The notes beneath the pieces are model-generated. The model did not search any database and was not told the DNA's origin. It saw only the letters and a program-made list of their open reading frames with translations. A DNA stretch of 64,000 nt, taken from positions 1 through 64,000 of the IMG/VR virus record IMGVR_UViG_3300009431_000015. One strand, written 5' to 3'. Source of the stretch: a virus. Numbering within the stretch: position 1 is the stretch's first letter; each line of letters starts with the position of its first letter. Shown piece after piece: positions 49,036 through 58,519 of this stretch. A program made the position numbers and the translations under genes.

Positions 49036-49747
49036 TCATGCCTCATCTTTTAAGTTTTTAAATATTCTGTTTCTGAAGTAGAATTGATGTTTAAGCAGAT
49101 CTACTCTATAATCGACAAAATCAACTATTTCTGCTGAAGTTTTACCTTTGGATATTCTCATTAACCTTCCAGCTGTTTGTCTAAGCACTACTTTTGATTT
49201 CATAGGTCCACAAAGAAATAATACCTCCAACCGTGGAACATCCACTCCAGTAGAAAACAGTCCATATGTACTACATACTATTTTTTTTGTTCCGGCAACC
49301 AGAGCTTCCATAGCTGCTACTCTGTCTTTTTTCTTTGTTCGTGCTGTTAAGGCTACTGCGTCTTCTCCCAAAGCTTTTGCTAAAAAATTTACTTGTTCTA
49401 CGCGAGAGCACAGGAAACAACAATGTTTATCTTTGTAATCTTTTTTGTGCGTATTTAGTATTAACCTGTTTCTTTCTTCGTCCATGGATAAATCTGTTAT
49501 CATTGCTTGATACTCTTGAGTATCAAAAAGCGGGAAATAGTAGTTAGTATCGATACGACGATAGGTTGGCATTATTAGAACATCTTTAAGTTTTTCCATT
49601 GGTACTTTGTGAATTGTAGGTCCAGTAGCAAAATGTATAACATCTGTTAGTCCATCAGATCGGTACGGAGTTGATGAGAATCCGTATTTGTATTTGGATT
49701 GCAGTTTATTCATGGTAGCATAGTATTTATTTGCTGCCACGATGTGT
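49036..49747 (-). CDS. SF2 helicase, 3' exon
   Basis: Encodes the rest of the helicase after the intron: H-I-V-A-A-N-K-Y-Y, motif III G-F-S-S-T-P-Y-R-S-D, helicase C domain with S-R-V-E-Q and Q-T-A-G-R-L-M-R. Phase 2 junction; reading the frame alone gives a GTG start with no motif I or II. Splicing gives a 462-aa UvsW-like protein. Confidence 0.85.
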
Positions 49748-50190
49748 CATAGTGTTATCTTAAAGGCTTTTTATCCTTTAATTCTTATAATTAGCTTATA
49801 AGTTCGGCGTACATTTTCATCTTATATTTACAATACTTAGATGCAGGACACTCTTGGGAATATTATATTTATTCAATTCCTACGCTCTACACTACTAATT
49901 AACCTTGCGTAATTTAATTAGTTAGCACGATGTTGGCTCCTAGAATAGCTTTCTTTATTAAAGAGAGATTGACAACGTTGACAATAGATATTTAACATAT
50001 CATATGTTTTGGATTTTCTATTTTTGCTTAGTTTAGAAAAATTATTTATTGTTAATTTTTGTTTACAACGTTTACAAACTTTCCCATTAGTTTTTTCATA
50101 AGCTATTCTTTCAGCTTTCTTCGTTTTTGCCCTGTCATGATCTATAAGCTTTTGCTCATAGACGGCACATGCTTCTTTAAATATTTTCGT
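49748..50190 (-). ncRNA. Intervening sequence in helicase gene, probably group I intron
   Basis: 443 nt between the two exons. The upstream exon ends in U (GATGAGGT) and the insert ends in G, as in group I introns; joining gives D-E-V-H-I-V-A-A-N-K, a correct DExH box in frame. A CATCGTGCTAACTAA segment before ACGCAAGG resembles core elements of phage group I introns. P1 and P7 could not be fixed by eye, so class is less certain than for the polA intron. Confidence 0.65.
49918..50190 (-). pseudogene. Zinc-finger ORF without start codon inside helicase intron
   Basis: An open frame of 90 codons lies in the intron with C-K-R-C near 45 and C-Q-R-C near 75, a pattern common at the N-terminus of HNH-type endonucleases. 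It lacks a start codon and a nuclease domain, so it is probably a degraded homing endonuclease gene. Confidence 0.5.
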
Positions 50191-50867
50191 ACCTCATCTG
50201 CAATAACCATTCCAAAATTTTTATTAATTTGAGCAAATCGTTCTGAAGAAAGCCTGTACATAGTTTGATGCAGGGCAACAGATATAGGTTTAATTTCAAA
50301 CTTACCGTCTCCTATTATTCCAATATCTTTTCTTTTAATATTTGTAAAATTTAAAAATTTGTCTATTGTTTGATTTACTAATTCTTTAGTATGTACTAGG
50401 ATTAAAGTAGGCTGTTTTCTTTTTAGTGTAAGTGCCACAAAACAAATAGTTTTTCCTGAAGCCGTCATAGCTTCTATAATTCCAATACTTCTGCTCATAC
50501 AAGCATTAACTACTTCTTGTTGGTAATCTCTTAACTTTCCTGTAAAATTTAATTTAGAGAAAAATCGTTTATATACATCACCATCAATAGTTATTCTATT
50601 ATCTATAATGTCTTTTTTCCTAATCGCTATTCCAGCTTCTTTTAGTATTTCGAGTATTTCACTAAAAATTCCAACAGGGATTATAAGTCCATTAGTAGTT
50701 TCATCGTAATATAGAAGGTCATACTGTTCTCCCCACGTAGAAAGGCCTAAATCTATTTTTCGTTTAATCAATGGATTACTTATTGTCAACCTTTCTTTAA
50801 TTTTTTTTGTCAACCTGGGGCCTAAGTTAGAGCCTAAGTTAACGCGATTGTTTACAATTATTTCCAT
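50191..50867 (-). CDS. SF2 DExH helicase, 5' exon (UvsW-like)
   Basis: 225 codons plus two bases: N-terminal region, R-D-Y-Q-Q-E-V Q-motif area, A-M-T-A-S-G-K-T (Walker A), L-V-H-T-K-E-L (Ia), G-M-V-I-A-D-E (start of motif II). Motif II is completed by the 3' exon. Unspliced it would end 16 codons later. Probable role: branch migration or recombination-dependent replication, as for UvsW. Confidence 0.88.
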
Positions 50868-50890
50868 CTATGTAATTGGTTTTTTAATAT

Positions 50891-50937
50891 AAAAGAAACG
50901 CCCACAAATCAATAAGTAACGCGCGAGTGTTTCTTTT
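50891..50937 (-). terminator. Hairpin after the 50972 gene
   Basis: AAAAGAAAC (50891-50899) pairs with GTTTCTTTT (50929-50937) around a 29-base loop. It lies between the stop of the small Cys gene and the helicase start and runs into an A/T tract. Weak because of the long loop. Confidence 0.45.
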
Positions 50938-50971
50938 TCATCACACGTCTAAATTCTAGGTACAAGTCTTG

Positions 50972-51193
50972 TTAACACCCTTTTGTAAACTTATTACAAC
51001 TAATTATTTTATGTCCATAAAGTACAGACTTGTTTGCAAGTAAACATGTGGCTGCAATGAATTCTTTTCCATCGTTTTCACTCTGCAACGTTTGTCTTAA
51101 AAGGTATTTACAATCTGCGCAGCTATTGACTTCACCTTCACCTTCACTTTCACAAGAACCAAATATAATGTTAAATAAATCAAAATCTGACAT
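50972..51193 (-). CDS. Small Cys-containing protein
   Basis: 73 aa with C-A-D-C near 25, further cysteines at about 14, 50 and near the end, an acidic N-terminus. AGGAG before ATG. First gene of the minus-strand block, facing away from the tail block. Function unknown. Confidence 0.6.
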   Translation of the reverse strand: MSDFDLFNIIFGSCESEGEGEVNSCADCKYLLRQTLQSENDGKEFIAATCLLANKSVLYGHKIISCNKFTKGC

Positions 51194-51226
51194 TTTCTTC
51201 TCCTATATAATTTATAACATAATATA

Positions 51227-51244
51227 TTCATAATTCTTATACCA
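51227..51244 (+). promoter_or_regulatory. Conserved 18-base motif, copy C
   Basis: TTCATAATTCTTATACCA, one mismatch from the copies at 40-57 and 505-522. It sits in the 128-base divergent gap 78 bases before the tail block start at 51322. No TTGACA lies 17 bases upstream, so the motif itself may carry the promoter specificity. Likely late-type promoter for the tail genes, by inference. Confidence 0.55.
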
Positions 51245-51321
51245 TATTTTTCTTGTTTTTTGTTTATTTATTTCATATATTATAATCAAATCTATTAATT
51301 GCAACCAATCAAGGAAAAATC

Positions 51322-51825
51322 ATGGCTGAAAAACAAAAGAAAACAAGTAAGGACAAACAAGTAGTTGAATTTAACCCAACACCTATTTTAGAAGAGATAT
51401 TCGAAAAAGGGTACGCAACTAAAAAAATTGAAGTTCTCCCAGGGAAATTACAAGCTGTCGTTAGAAATGTGTCAGCGCAGGATCAACTCGATATAGAGAA
51501 GGAAATAGATTCTGTAAAAGGTAGCTATACTTTTATACTTCACACTTACAGTATAGATCTTCTCAGTGTAACGCTTTTATCATATGGTGACAAAGAGTTC
51601 AATACTAGAGAAGAAGCAAAAGCATTTCTAACCGATAAAACTACTACCAGTTTAGTTATCAATAAACTGGTAAGGGAACAAAATATCTTCGATAAAGAAG
51701 TGGCAATGGCGTTAGGACTTGATAATATCGAAACAGCTTTTTTCGACCAGGGCCAGCCGCCAACCGGGCCCGAGCCATTGCAAGAGGAGTTAACCTTGGA
51801 GAAAAAGGAAGCCTCAGGGAAATAG
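51322..51825 (+). CDS. Tail assembly chaperone (gpG-type)
   Basis: 167 aa. It lies before the tape measure gene, with a second overlapping frame downstream and a frameshift site near codon 139, the organisation of lambda gpG/gpGT and similar pairs. The protein is mostly helical and charged. The chaperone binds the tape measure during tail assembly. GAAAAAGG at 51801 is a poorer slippery sequence. Confidence 0.75.
   Translation: MAEKQKKTSKDKQVVEFNPTPILEEIFEKGYATKKIEVLPGKLQAVVRNVSAQDQLDIEKEIDSVKGSYTFILHTYSIDLLSVTLLSYGDKEFNTREEAKAFLTDKTTTSLVINKLVREQNIFDKEVAMALGLDNIETAFFDQGQPPTGPEPLQEELTLEKKEASGK
51738..51771 (+). other. Programmed -1 frameshift site
   Basis: TTTTTTC (51738-51744) is in the exact X-XXY-YYZ phase of the first frame (GC-T TTT TTC). 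Six bases later a GC-rich stem, GGGCC (51750-51754) with GGCCC (51767-51771), closes a 12-base loop. Slippage by -1 joins the first frame to the second, open from 51726 to 52193. The local GC-richness stands out in this AT-rich genome. Confidence 0.92.
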
Positions 51826-52193
51826 TAACTCTGAGATATCTTGAAGAGGAAAAGTATTTAAGATATTTAGAGACTCTTATCTCAGCTAAAGCGGCGATGC
51901 TTGATAGGACGGCAACGAAAGAAGTTGAATTGTATAATAATTTAGTAAAGGAATACACTAATTTATTATTTCAAGATGACGGTAACACAAAAACTAAAAC
52001 AGATTTGACTGAAGAGCAATATAATAAGCGCATGGATGTATTAAAAGGAGCATTTAAAGGAAACGCTGGTAAAACTAATAAAACTCCACCGCAACCTGTC
52101 GGAATAAAAACTAAAGTAGGAACACCTATTGATAAAAACCTTCAATTAGATAACATAGATATTAAAAGCGCTTTTAATAAAATAACGGAATAG
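51744..52193 (+). CDS. Tail chaperone extension (gpT part of the GT fusion)
   Basis: 149 codons after the shift, giving a fusion of about 290 aa. The frame has an ATG at 51897, but reading it as part of the fusion is favoured because the region before it encodes a coherent helical segment (I-V-T-L-R-Y-L-E-E-E-K-Y-L-R-Y-L). Ends five bases before the tape measure ATG. Confidence 0.8.
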   Translation, partial: RPGPAANRARAIARGVNLGEKGSLREIVTLRYLEEEKYLRYLETLISAKAAMLDRTATKEVELYNNLVKEYTNLLFQDDGNTKTKTDLTEEQYNKRMDVLKGAFKGNAGKTNKTPPQPVGIKTKVGTPIDKNLQLDNIDIKSAFNKITE

Positions 52194-52197
52194 CATT

Positions 52198-55100
52198 ATG
52201 CCAGAATTAGAAGAAACCCTAAAGTACAGAATACAACTAGATGATACTGATTTAGGCTCCCAACTAGATCAAATTCGTGATAGAGTAAACATAGGTATGG
52301 CTGCAACAGCGATGGATAGGGGAACCCTGCCTAGAGCAGTTGACTTATTAGCTCCTACTCCTACTGGGTTCGTAACGGATCCGGCTGCTGAGTTTGGTGG
52401 ACAAGTAGATGCTAATTTTTGGCAAAAATTAACTAGTGGTGGTCCTGGAGGATTTTTACAAAGTGTAGCTGGCCAATTAGATGAGGCTGCTCAACGTACT
52501 CAGTTAGGATATCACCGTTTTACTAGTGATATGCGTAGGTTAGGGCTAATGACACCTACGCCAGCGGCGCCAGAATTACTACCAATGCCTGGACCAGGTG
52601 GGGGTAGTTTGCCAGAGGGGTTAGCACAAAGTCTTAGAGCTATACTTTCGCCTCAATATGGTGGATTTGACGTAAGAGGGCCAATTACTCCCCATGAATA
52701 TAGACAACCGGCTGTCGCCAACATTGGGGAGTCTGTCGGTGATTTCGTAACTGGGAACATGGGCGCTATTGCGGGCACCACCATTGGTGCTATTGGGGGC
52801 CCTGGTGGAGCCTTTGTAGGTTGGGGAATTGGTGGGCTTGTTGACATTGGGTTGTCACCGATCATAGCTCCTGCTAGAGAAAGGGAACAATTGGCTACAG
52901 GGATAAGACAGTTAGCAAGAGCGAATAGAGTCCAAATCTCTCGTGGAGAATCAAGAGACATAGTCAGAGAAATGCAGGAAAGAACTAACACATTTTCCGG
53001 GATAGCCGGGGGAGAGAGTATAGAAGAATACCAGGAAAACATTCTAGGGTTTGCCCAAGCTGGTGGGTTAACTGGGGCCAGAGGATTCGATGATCTCAGA
53101 GATAGAATTAGAGGAGTGCTAGATAATACCAGACAAGTTCAACAAGATCTAAATGTCTTTGCTGATGAAGCTGTTCAGATAATGGGGCAGATTCAACAAA
53201 AAATGTTAGGTACTTCTGAAGGCATAACTGGTTTAACAGCACAAGCACGATTTATTGGTGGAGCTACAGGTATGCAGCCCATGGAAGTACTAAATTTAGG
53301 GTTACAAGGCGCCCAAATGGTAGCCGGTACTGGCATTACAGGCAGAGCTGGAATGATGATGGCATGGGATGCAAGGATGCAGGCTGAGCGGCTAGCGCAG
53401 GCTACTGACCCGTATACACAGCAAATGGTAGCTGGCGCCGGAGGCGCTAACTCAGTTGCCCAGATGTTGACTGAAAGTACCATAAGATGGGGCCTTTCCG
53501 GCCAAGGGTCAATGGGATTAGCCGCTATAATGGGTGGGTATACTCCAGGATCAGGCATGAGAAACTTACTTAATACCGCAGCAGGTGTGTTTAGAGACCC
53601 AACTACGTTGTATACATTTCCAGCTGTGCAGCCAAGGTTATTTGAAGGCATGGATCCCGGAGAAAGGCAGGTTACTCTAATGGGAACCGTTATAGACGAA
53701 CTAGATCTGTTAGGAGTAGATATAACTCCCGAGTCTATACAAGCCAATCTAATGCGCAAGGGGTTTACCTGGCAAGAGGCATACCACCAAAAAGAAGCAT
53801 TCTTACGCTCTGGAGAACGGGATGTTGCTGGTGAACGAATGGGGAAACTGTTTACTGAAGTTCAAGGTAGAGTTGAAGCAAGAACATTGGGTCCTTTAGA
53901 TAGACTAAGAGGTGTAATAGGTAGTTTTATCACGGAATCGCCCTTTGGTGGAGTTGCTGGATTGGTAGAGTCTGCAGGTGAAGAAATAGTTGGTTTTGGT
54001 AGATCGGTAGGCAGAGGTATAGAAAAGGCACTTTCACCCGGAACTGTTTTTTTCGATCCTGAAGGTATTTCTCAGGATGTTTCTACCGAAATGAGATTGA
54101 TGAATAAAGAAATAGTTGCAGATTTGAGAACTAAGTATCAGCAAAATCCCGAAGAACTTACTGCGGCTATTGCAGCAGAAGATTGGAAAAGATTTATAAA
54201 AAGGAATACTAGAAATGAATTTAGATTAAGACGCGGTCCATATGATACATCTGGAGCCGGGGGAGCAACAGAAGGGGATATTGTAACAACTGGACCTTTA
54301 GAAGGGCTTTCTGATGAATATATAAAGGCATTTAAGGAATTATCTTTTAATTTTGATACAGATTCTCAAGACAGGCTTGTAAAAAAATTTCAGGAATGGC
54401 ATACTGGCGGTATAGACATAAAAGATGCTAGAACATGGGTTAACAACCTTGATAAGTTTAACCCTGCTGGGGTTAACACTACTTCTTCAGAATATATAAA
54501 CGAGTCAAAGGAATTAGTAAATGAAGTTCTAACTACAAACTTTACTGGGGTTAACAGTATAGCCTCTGGACAGAAGGTAGCAAGAATTGTGTCAAAAGGT
54601 AGAACAAATGATATAAATAAGTTAAGCCCAACTGAGAGAAGTTATGCTGGTGACGCTATACAGCAAAGTCCAACCTTGACTAAAAAAATATATGGTGGGT
54701 TAAGACCAAATGAGTATCAATCTACTGATAAAGAAGCCCGAGCTATAGAGTATGGCCTTGAGGTCTCTGCAAGGGATTTGGAAAAACAAATTGAAACTGG
54801 TGTTACTAGATCGTTAGGTATGGACAGTGAGGGCATGGCTAATAAAATTTTTGAAGAGCTACCACCGACTATACGAGAAGACCTTTTGGGAGATATGACT
54901 GGGGCAAGCGAAGTATCTAGGGAATTGGCTGCAAAAAGACTTATACGGTCAAAAATTGTTTTAGGTAGAGAAGATGTAGCAAAAGACATAATGGAAGATA
55001 TACAAAAAGGGGTTCCTTACAAAGAGCAACGGGAAGATATACTTGAAACTGAAAAAAAATTAGAATATAGAACAACATTTTTTGGTACAGGTTTAGATGA

Positions 55101-55689
55101 AAAAATAGAGCTTGAAACTAAAAAGTACTTATTAGAGCCCCAACAAAGCAATATAGAAAAAGGGGAAGCCATTGGACAGCTAATAAAGGCGGAACCTATA
55201 ATTAGTAAAGTAATGCAAACTTATAAAGAGGCTGGCGCAGGAGAAGGCGTTGTATTAGACGCCGCTTCTGAAAGAGCTTTACGTGGCGTAGTGACTGCCC
55301 GTGTTTTCCAAGGAATGGAATTGGGAGAGTCATATAATATCGAGAAACCTGAAGATGTAAAAGGATTACTTGGTTTAGCAGCAGAGGATGTTCAAAAGGG
55401 TTTAGTGACTCAAAAGCATATGAAATATTTACAAACAAAAGTTGGGCCGAGTACATTAGAAAGCAAATTTGGGTTTAAACCAGAAGAGATAGAAGAGGTC
55501 AAGTCTCCAACAGTTGTGGATGAAAAAGAAGCTGTTAAAGAAACATATGGTTTGTTAAGCTCTGTGATAGATGGAGAGAAAACTATGAATGTATCGGTTA
55601 AAGGCTCTTCTTTGGATTACAAAAATAAGGTTCAATCAGAATCTGGTATAGGTCATAACAAAGTACCACAAAGTTCATTTGGAAGATAG
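52198..55689 (+). CDS. Tape measure protein
   Basis: 1163 aa, the longest gene in the window, directly after the chaperone pair. Helical, with a glycine-rich hydrophobic region near 185-225 typical of a membrane-insertion segment, and long charged helices later. Length sets tail length: 1163 residues correspond to roughly 170 nm at 1.5 angstroms per residue. Confidence 0.88.
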   Translation: MPELEETLKYRIQLDDTDLGSQLDQIRDRVNIGMAATAMDRGTLPRAVDLLAPTPTGFVTDPAAEFGGQVDANFWQKLTSGGPGGFLQSVAGQLDEAAQRTQLGYHRFTSDMRRLGLMTPTPAAPELLPMPGPGGGSLPEGLAQSLRAILSPQYGGFDVRGPITPHEYRQPAVANIGESVGDFVTGNMGAIAGTTIGAIGGPGGAFVGWGIGGLVDIGLSPIIAPAREREQLATGIRQLARANRVQISRGESRDIVREMQERTNTFSGIAGGESIEEYQENILGFAQAGGLTGARGFDDLRDRIRGVLDNTRQVQQDLNVFADEAVQIMGQIQQKMLGTSEGITGLTAQARFIGGATGMQPMEVLNLGLQGAQMVAGTGITGRAGMMMAWDARMQAERLAQATDPYTQQMVAGAGGANSVAQMLTESTIRWGLSGQGSMGLAAIMGGYTPGSGMRNLLNTAAGVFRDPTTLYTFPAVQPRLFEGMDPGERQVTLMGTVIDELDLLGVDITPESIQANLMRKGFTWQEAYHQKEAFLRSGERDVAGERMGKLFTEVQGRVEARTLGPLDRLRGVIGSFITESPFGGVAGLVESAGEEIVGFGRSVGRGIEKALSPGTVFFDPEGISQDVSTEMRLMNKEIVADLRTKYQQNPEELTAAIAAEDWKRFIKRNTRNEFRLRRGPYDTSGAGGATEGDIVTTGPLEGLSDEYIKAFKELSFNFDTDSQDRLVKKFQEWHTGGIDIKDARTWVNNLDKFNPAGVNTTSSEYINESKELVNEVLTTNFTGVNSIASGQKVARIVSKGRTNDINKLSPTERSYAGDAIQQSPTLTKKIYGGLRPNEYQSTDKEARAIEYGLEVSARDLEKQIETGVTRSLGMDSEGMANKIFEELPPTIREDLLGDMTGASEVSRELAAKRLIRSKIVLGREDVAKDIMEDIQKGVPYKEQREDILETEKKLEYRTTFFGTGLDEKIELETKKYLLEPQQSNIEKGEAIGQLIKAEPIISKVMQTYKEAGAGEGVVLDAASERALRGVVTARVFQGMELGESYNIEKPEDVKGLLGLAAEDVQKGLVTQKHMKYLQTKVGPSTLESKFGFKPEEIEEVKSPTVVDEKEAVKETYGLLSSVIDGEKTMNVSVKGSSLDYKNKVQSESGIGHNKVPQSSFGR

Positions 55690-55698
55690 GTAAATTAT

Positions 55699-58515
55699 AT
55701 GACAACTCAACCAAGCGTAGATAAAAAAACAGGATTTAAACTTTTTCTTGAAGGAGTTCAGGTACCGTTTAATACTATAACTATATCCGAGGCGGAGGGC
55801 AATTTTCCCACCGCTGCTATTTCATTTCCAGCGGCATCTGGGGCATTGAGAATATTGCCATCTACTATAGTTCAAATATTTGGACCGAAGAAAGATGTAG
55901 ATAGTGTTGAACAAGAGGTACTTTTATTCGAAGGTGAGACTTCTGGCATAGAATACACAAAAAGTGCTGATACCAAGACAGCTTCATTGATATGTAACAG
56001 TTTATTATCAACGGTATTTAAAGCTACCATTCGTCCAAGTGACAGTCTCGTAACGAGTAAACTTGCAAGGCAAATGGGTGGAGATGTAGATAGCACAAAA
56101 ATTTTAGCAAAGATTTCTAATAATAGCCAAATAGCCGGACCTCTTACTAATGAATTTGTGAATATATGGCAAGCAGAGTCGAAAGGCATAATAGATGATA
56201 AATTAAGTAACGTAATTCTATTTACTAAAAAATTTTTAGACTTTAACTTTACAGACTTAATGAGTATACCTTACGTAATAGCTGGTGACTTTTTACCTTT
56301 GCCACAATTCTTTTTTAGGTATTTCGAAAAATTCGATCCATACTTCGGAGTTCAAAGTTTGTCGTATCATCTTACAAAATCTATTTTTGCATTTCCGAAT
56401 ACTGCAAAAGTAACTCCATTTTTAAATAAGGTGTTATTAGCTAATATAAAAACCATGTTTAGTTTATCAACTAATCATGACCTATCCCTTACAGATTGTT
56501 TATCCCGTTTTATGGAAATAGTGGCGTATTCAATGATTTCCCCAGCTGCTTATACTTCTACAAATATGTTTTGGGGAAAAAGTAGTAATGACTTAGGTTA
56601 TCAAGTTCCAATTAGGTCATACTTTCTTCCAGATTTAGCGAATTCTCCGCCGGCTAAATTTAATGTAATCTTCCCTAATCAAATTTATTCATTTAACTAT
56701 GCACGTGATATGGTAAGTGAAAAGACCAGAATGGTTGGGGAAGTCGGGTTACCTTTTGATACACCTGGAGTACAGTTACCAATAGGAGCGATGAGAACAC
56801 ACGTTGTTCCGGAAGTTAAATGGACAAAGAATGACACCTCAAAACTTCATGGTGGCCTCACAATAGAAGAAAGTTATAGAGGTATAAACCCCGGGTATCA
56901 AGTAATGGATGGAACTCTCTCAGCTGCGTTGTATTCAGGGAAGGATAGCTTGTTTAAACAGTGGCAGCGCCTGTCATTAGAGGAAAGAACCATAAATCCT
57001 TTAGGTACGCGAGACTGGGAAAGTAAAGAGACTTCAGCTAATGCAATTTCTAAAGTTAATTTTACAACCGGGTTTGAAGATAGCTTTGAACAGATGGTAG
57101 CAAAGACTTATTTCGAGGGGAAGTATGGTCAACGAAACTTCAGCGTTCAATGTAAATGGAACCCCAATAGGGTGGTCGGAGTTCCAGGGTTAGTTCTAGA
57201 TATAGATGGTCCATCTGTGTTTGGAGTAATTTCTTCCATCACTACGAATATTTCAGCGGAGGGGGCTGCAATTTCTAGCGTAACTTTTCGAAGTCCAAGG
57301 TTTATTAACACCCATGAAATGGGTGGAGCATTTCAAGAAGCTAGTGAATCCTTAGATCAATATGTCATTAATGATTTCACTAATGACGGAGCACTTTCAA
57401 TAAACAATTTTCTTTTTGATGCCTATTTCTATGATTTTCTTAATATAGGATTTAATGTTTATTCTTATCTTGCTGTAGGAAAAGAAAATAAAACGACTAA
57501 GCCATTTAGTAGTTATGGTGTTTCAACTGGAGTATACTCCAGATTTAGTAAAGTATTTAACTCCGATAACTGGGAGCGTACTGAAGGTGATTATTCTATC
57601 CTGGATGTTATCCGAGATCCGGTTACTCATGCAATTACAGACACTGCAGCAACATTTGCTAGCTCAACTATTACAGAAATTCAATATGCAAAATACTTGT
57701 ATTATGCCGTTAACCAATTGATTAACAAGTATAATGCCAAAAAGAACGCAGGCACGTCTATTCTTAATACATATATTAATAAATTTACGTCTCGAAATCT
57801 ACTAAATCGTAGCGACTACTTTAATTTTATAGGAGTGGAATCCAATCTTCCTACAAAAAGTCTTCACTATAAAGACGGAGTTACCATATTTAGCAGTCCA
57901 ATCTCTGTTGTTAACTTCAAAGAAGAATATGAGAAAATGAGGTCTATGGAACGTTTTCTTAAAGAAGGCAAAGAAGATCCGGATATAGTAGTTACTAATC
58001 AAGCTCCTGGTAAAGATACAGAAGTGCTAGAGCAGCAGATAATTCGGATGGAAGACTATAACTCCAGTTTTGCTTCATGGTTACGTATCTTCGAAAGTAA
58101 AAAAAATAAAACCAGGGCGGTAAGAATTGAATCGGGCGGTAAACAAATAGAAGTTGACGTGGATGTACCACTATTGGATATAGCTTCTATAGGCATTGCA
58201 GATATCTATCAAAAAAGCGAGTCACAAGATGCTTTCTTTGAGGAGAGTTTCCCATCGTGGGATACCTTCTCTGTCTATGATAGACGATATGCTTTAGATA
58301 TTGATAGAGCTTGGAAAGACTATGATTTTAGATCCAAAATCATAGAAAAGGCAAATGAAGACTTATCTAAACGGAAAAACGGAGATTTTTCTACAGTAAA
58401 TAATAATCTTGATAGTAAGGTGTTTATGCCGTATAATATAACTAGGTACGCTCACGTAAAATTAGCTTTTAAGAATTATATAAGAAGAAGTGGGTTAACA
58501 TTAATAAAAGGATAA
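55699..58515 (+). CDS. Putative baseplate hub protein
   Basis: 938 aa, beta-rich start (gpD-like: F-N-T-I-T-I-S-E-A, L-F-E-G-E-T-S-G-I-E-Y) and a middle segment F-S-V-Q-C-K-W-N-P-N-R-V-V-G-V-P-G-L typical of hub proteins of contractile tails. It is larger than usual, so other domains are present. Position after the tape measure agrees. Confidence 0.6.
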   Translation: MTTQPSVDKKTGFKLFLEGVQVPFNTITISEAEGNFPTAAISFPAASGALRILPSTIVQIFGPKKDVDSVEQEVLLFEGETSGIEYTKSADTKTASLICNSLLSTVFKATIRPSDSLVTSKLARQMGGDVDSTKILAKISNNSQIAGPLTNEFVNIWQAESKGIIDDKLSNVILFTKKFLDFNFTDLMSIPYVIAGDFLPLPQFFFRYFEKFDPYFGVQSLSYHLTKSIFAFPNTAKVTPFLNKVLLANIKTMFSLSTNHDLSLTDCLSRFMEIVAYSMISPAAYTSTNMFWGKSSNDLGYQVPIRSYFLPDLANSPPAKFNVIFPNQIYSFNYARDMVSEKTRMVGEVGLPFDTPGVQLPIGAMRTHVVPEVKWTKNDTSKLHGGLTIEESYRGINPGYQVMDGTLSAALYSGKDSLFKQWQRLSLEERTINPLGTRDWESKETSANAISKVNFTTGFEDSFEQMVAKTYFEGKYGQRNFSVQCKWNPNRVVGVPGLVLDIDGPSVFGVISSITTNISAEGAAISSVTFRSPRFINTHEMGGAFQEASESLDQYVINDFTNDGALSINNFLFDAYFYDFLNIGFNVYSYLAVGKENKTTKPFSSYGVSTGVYSRFSKVFNSDNWERTEGDYSILDVIRDPVTHAITDTAATFASSTITEIQYAKYLYYAVNQLINKYNAKKNAGTSILNTYINKFTSRNLLNRSDYFNFIGVESNLPTKSLHYKDGVTIFSSPISVVNFKEEYEKMRSMERFLKEGKEDPDIVVTNQAPGKDTEVLEQQIIRMEDYNSSFASWLRIFESKKNKTRAVRIESGGKQIEVDVDVPLLDIASIGIADIYQKSESQDAFFEESFPSWDTFSVYDRRYALDIDRAWKDYDFRSKIIEKANEDLSKRKNGDFSTVNNNLDSKVFMPYNITRYAHVKLAFKNYIRRSGLTLIKG

Positions 58516-58519
58516 CGTT

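Noticed and set aside
51801-51807. GAAAAAG as a frameshift site in the tail chaperone
   Set aside because: In-phase slippage would leave a first-position mismatch in the P site, while TTTTTTC at 51738 is a perfect heptamer with a spaced stem.
53193-53759. Long minus-strand frame inside the tape measure gene
   Set aside because: Shadow of the plus-strand gene; no ribosome site or recognisable product.
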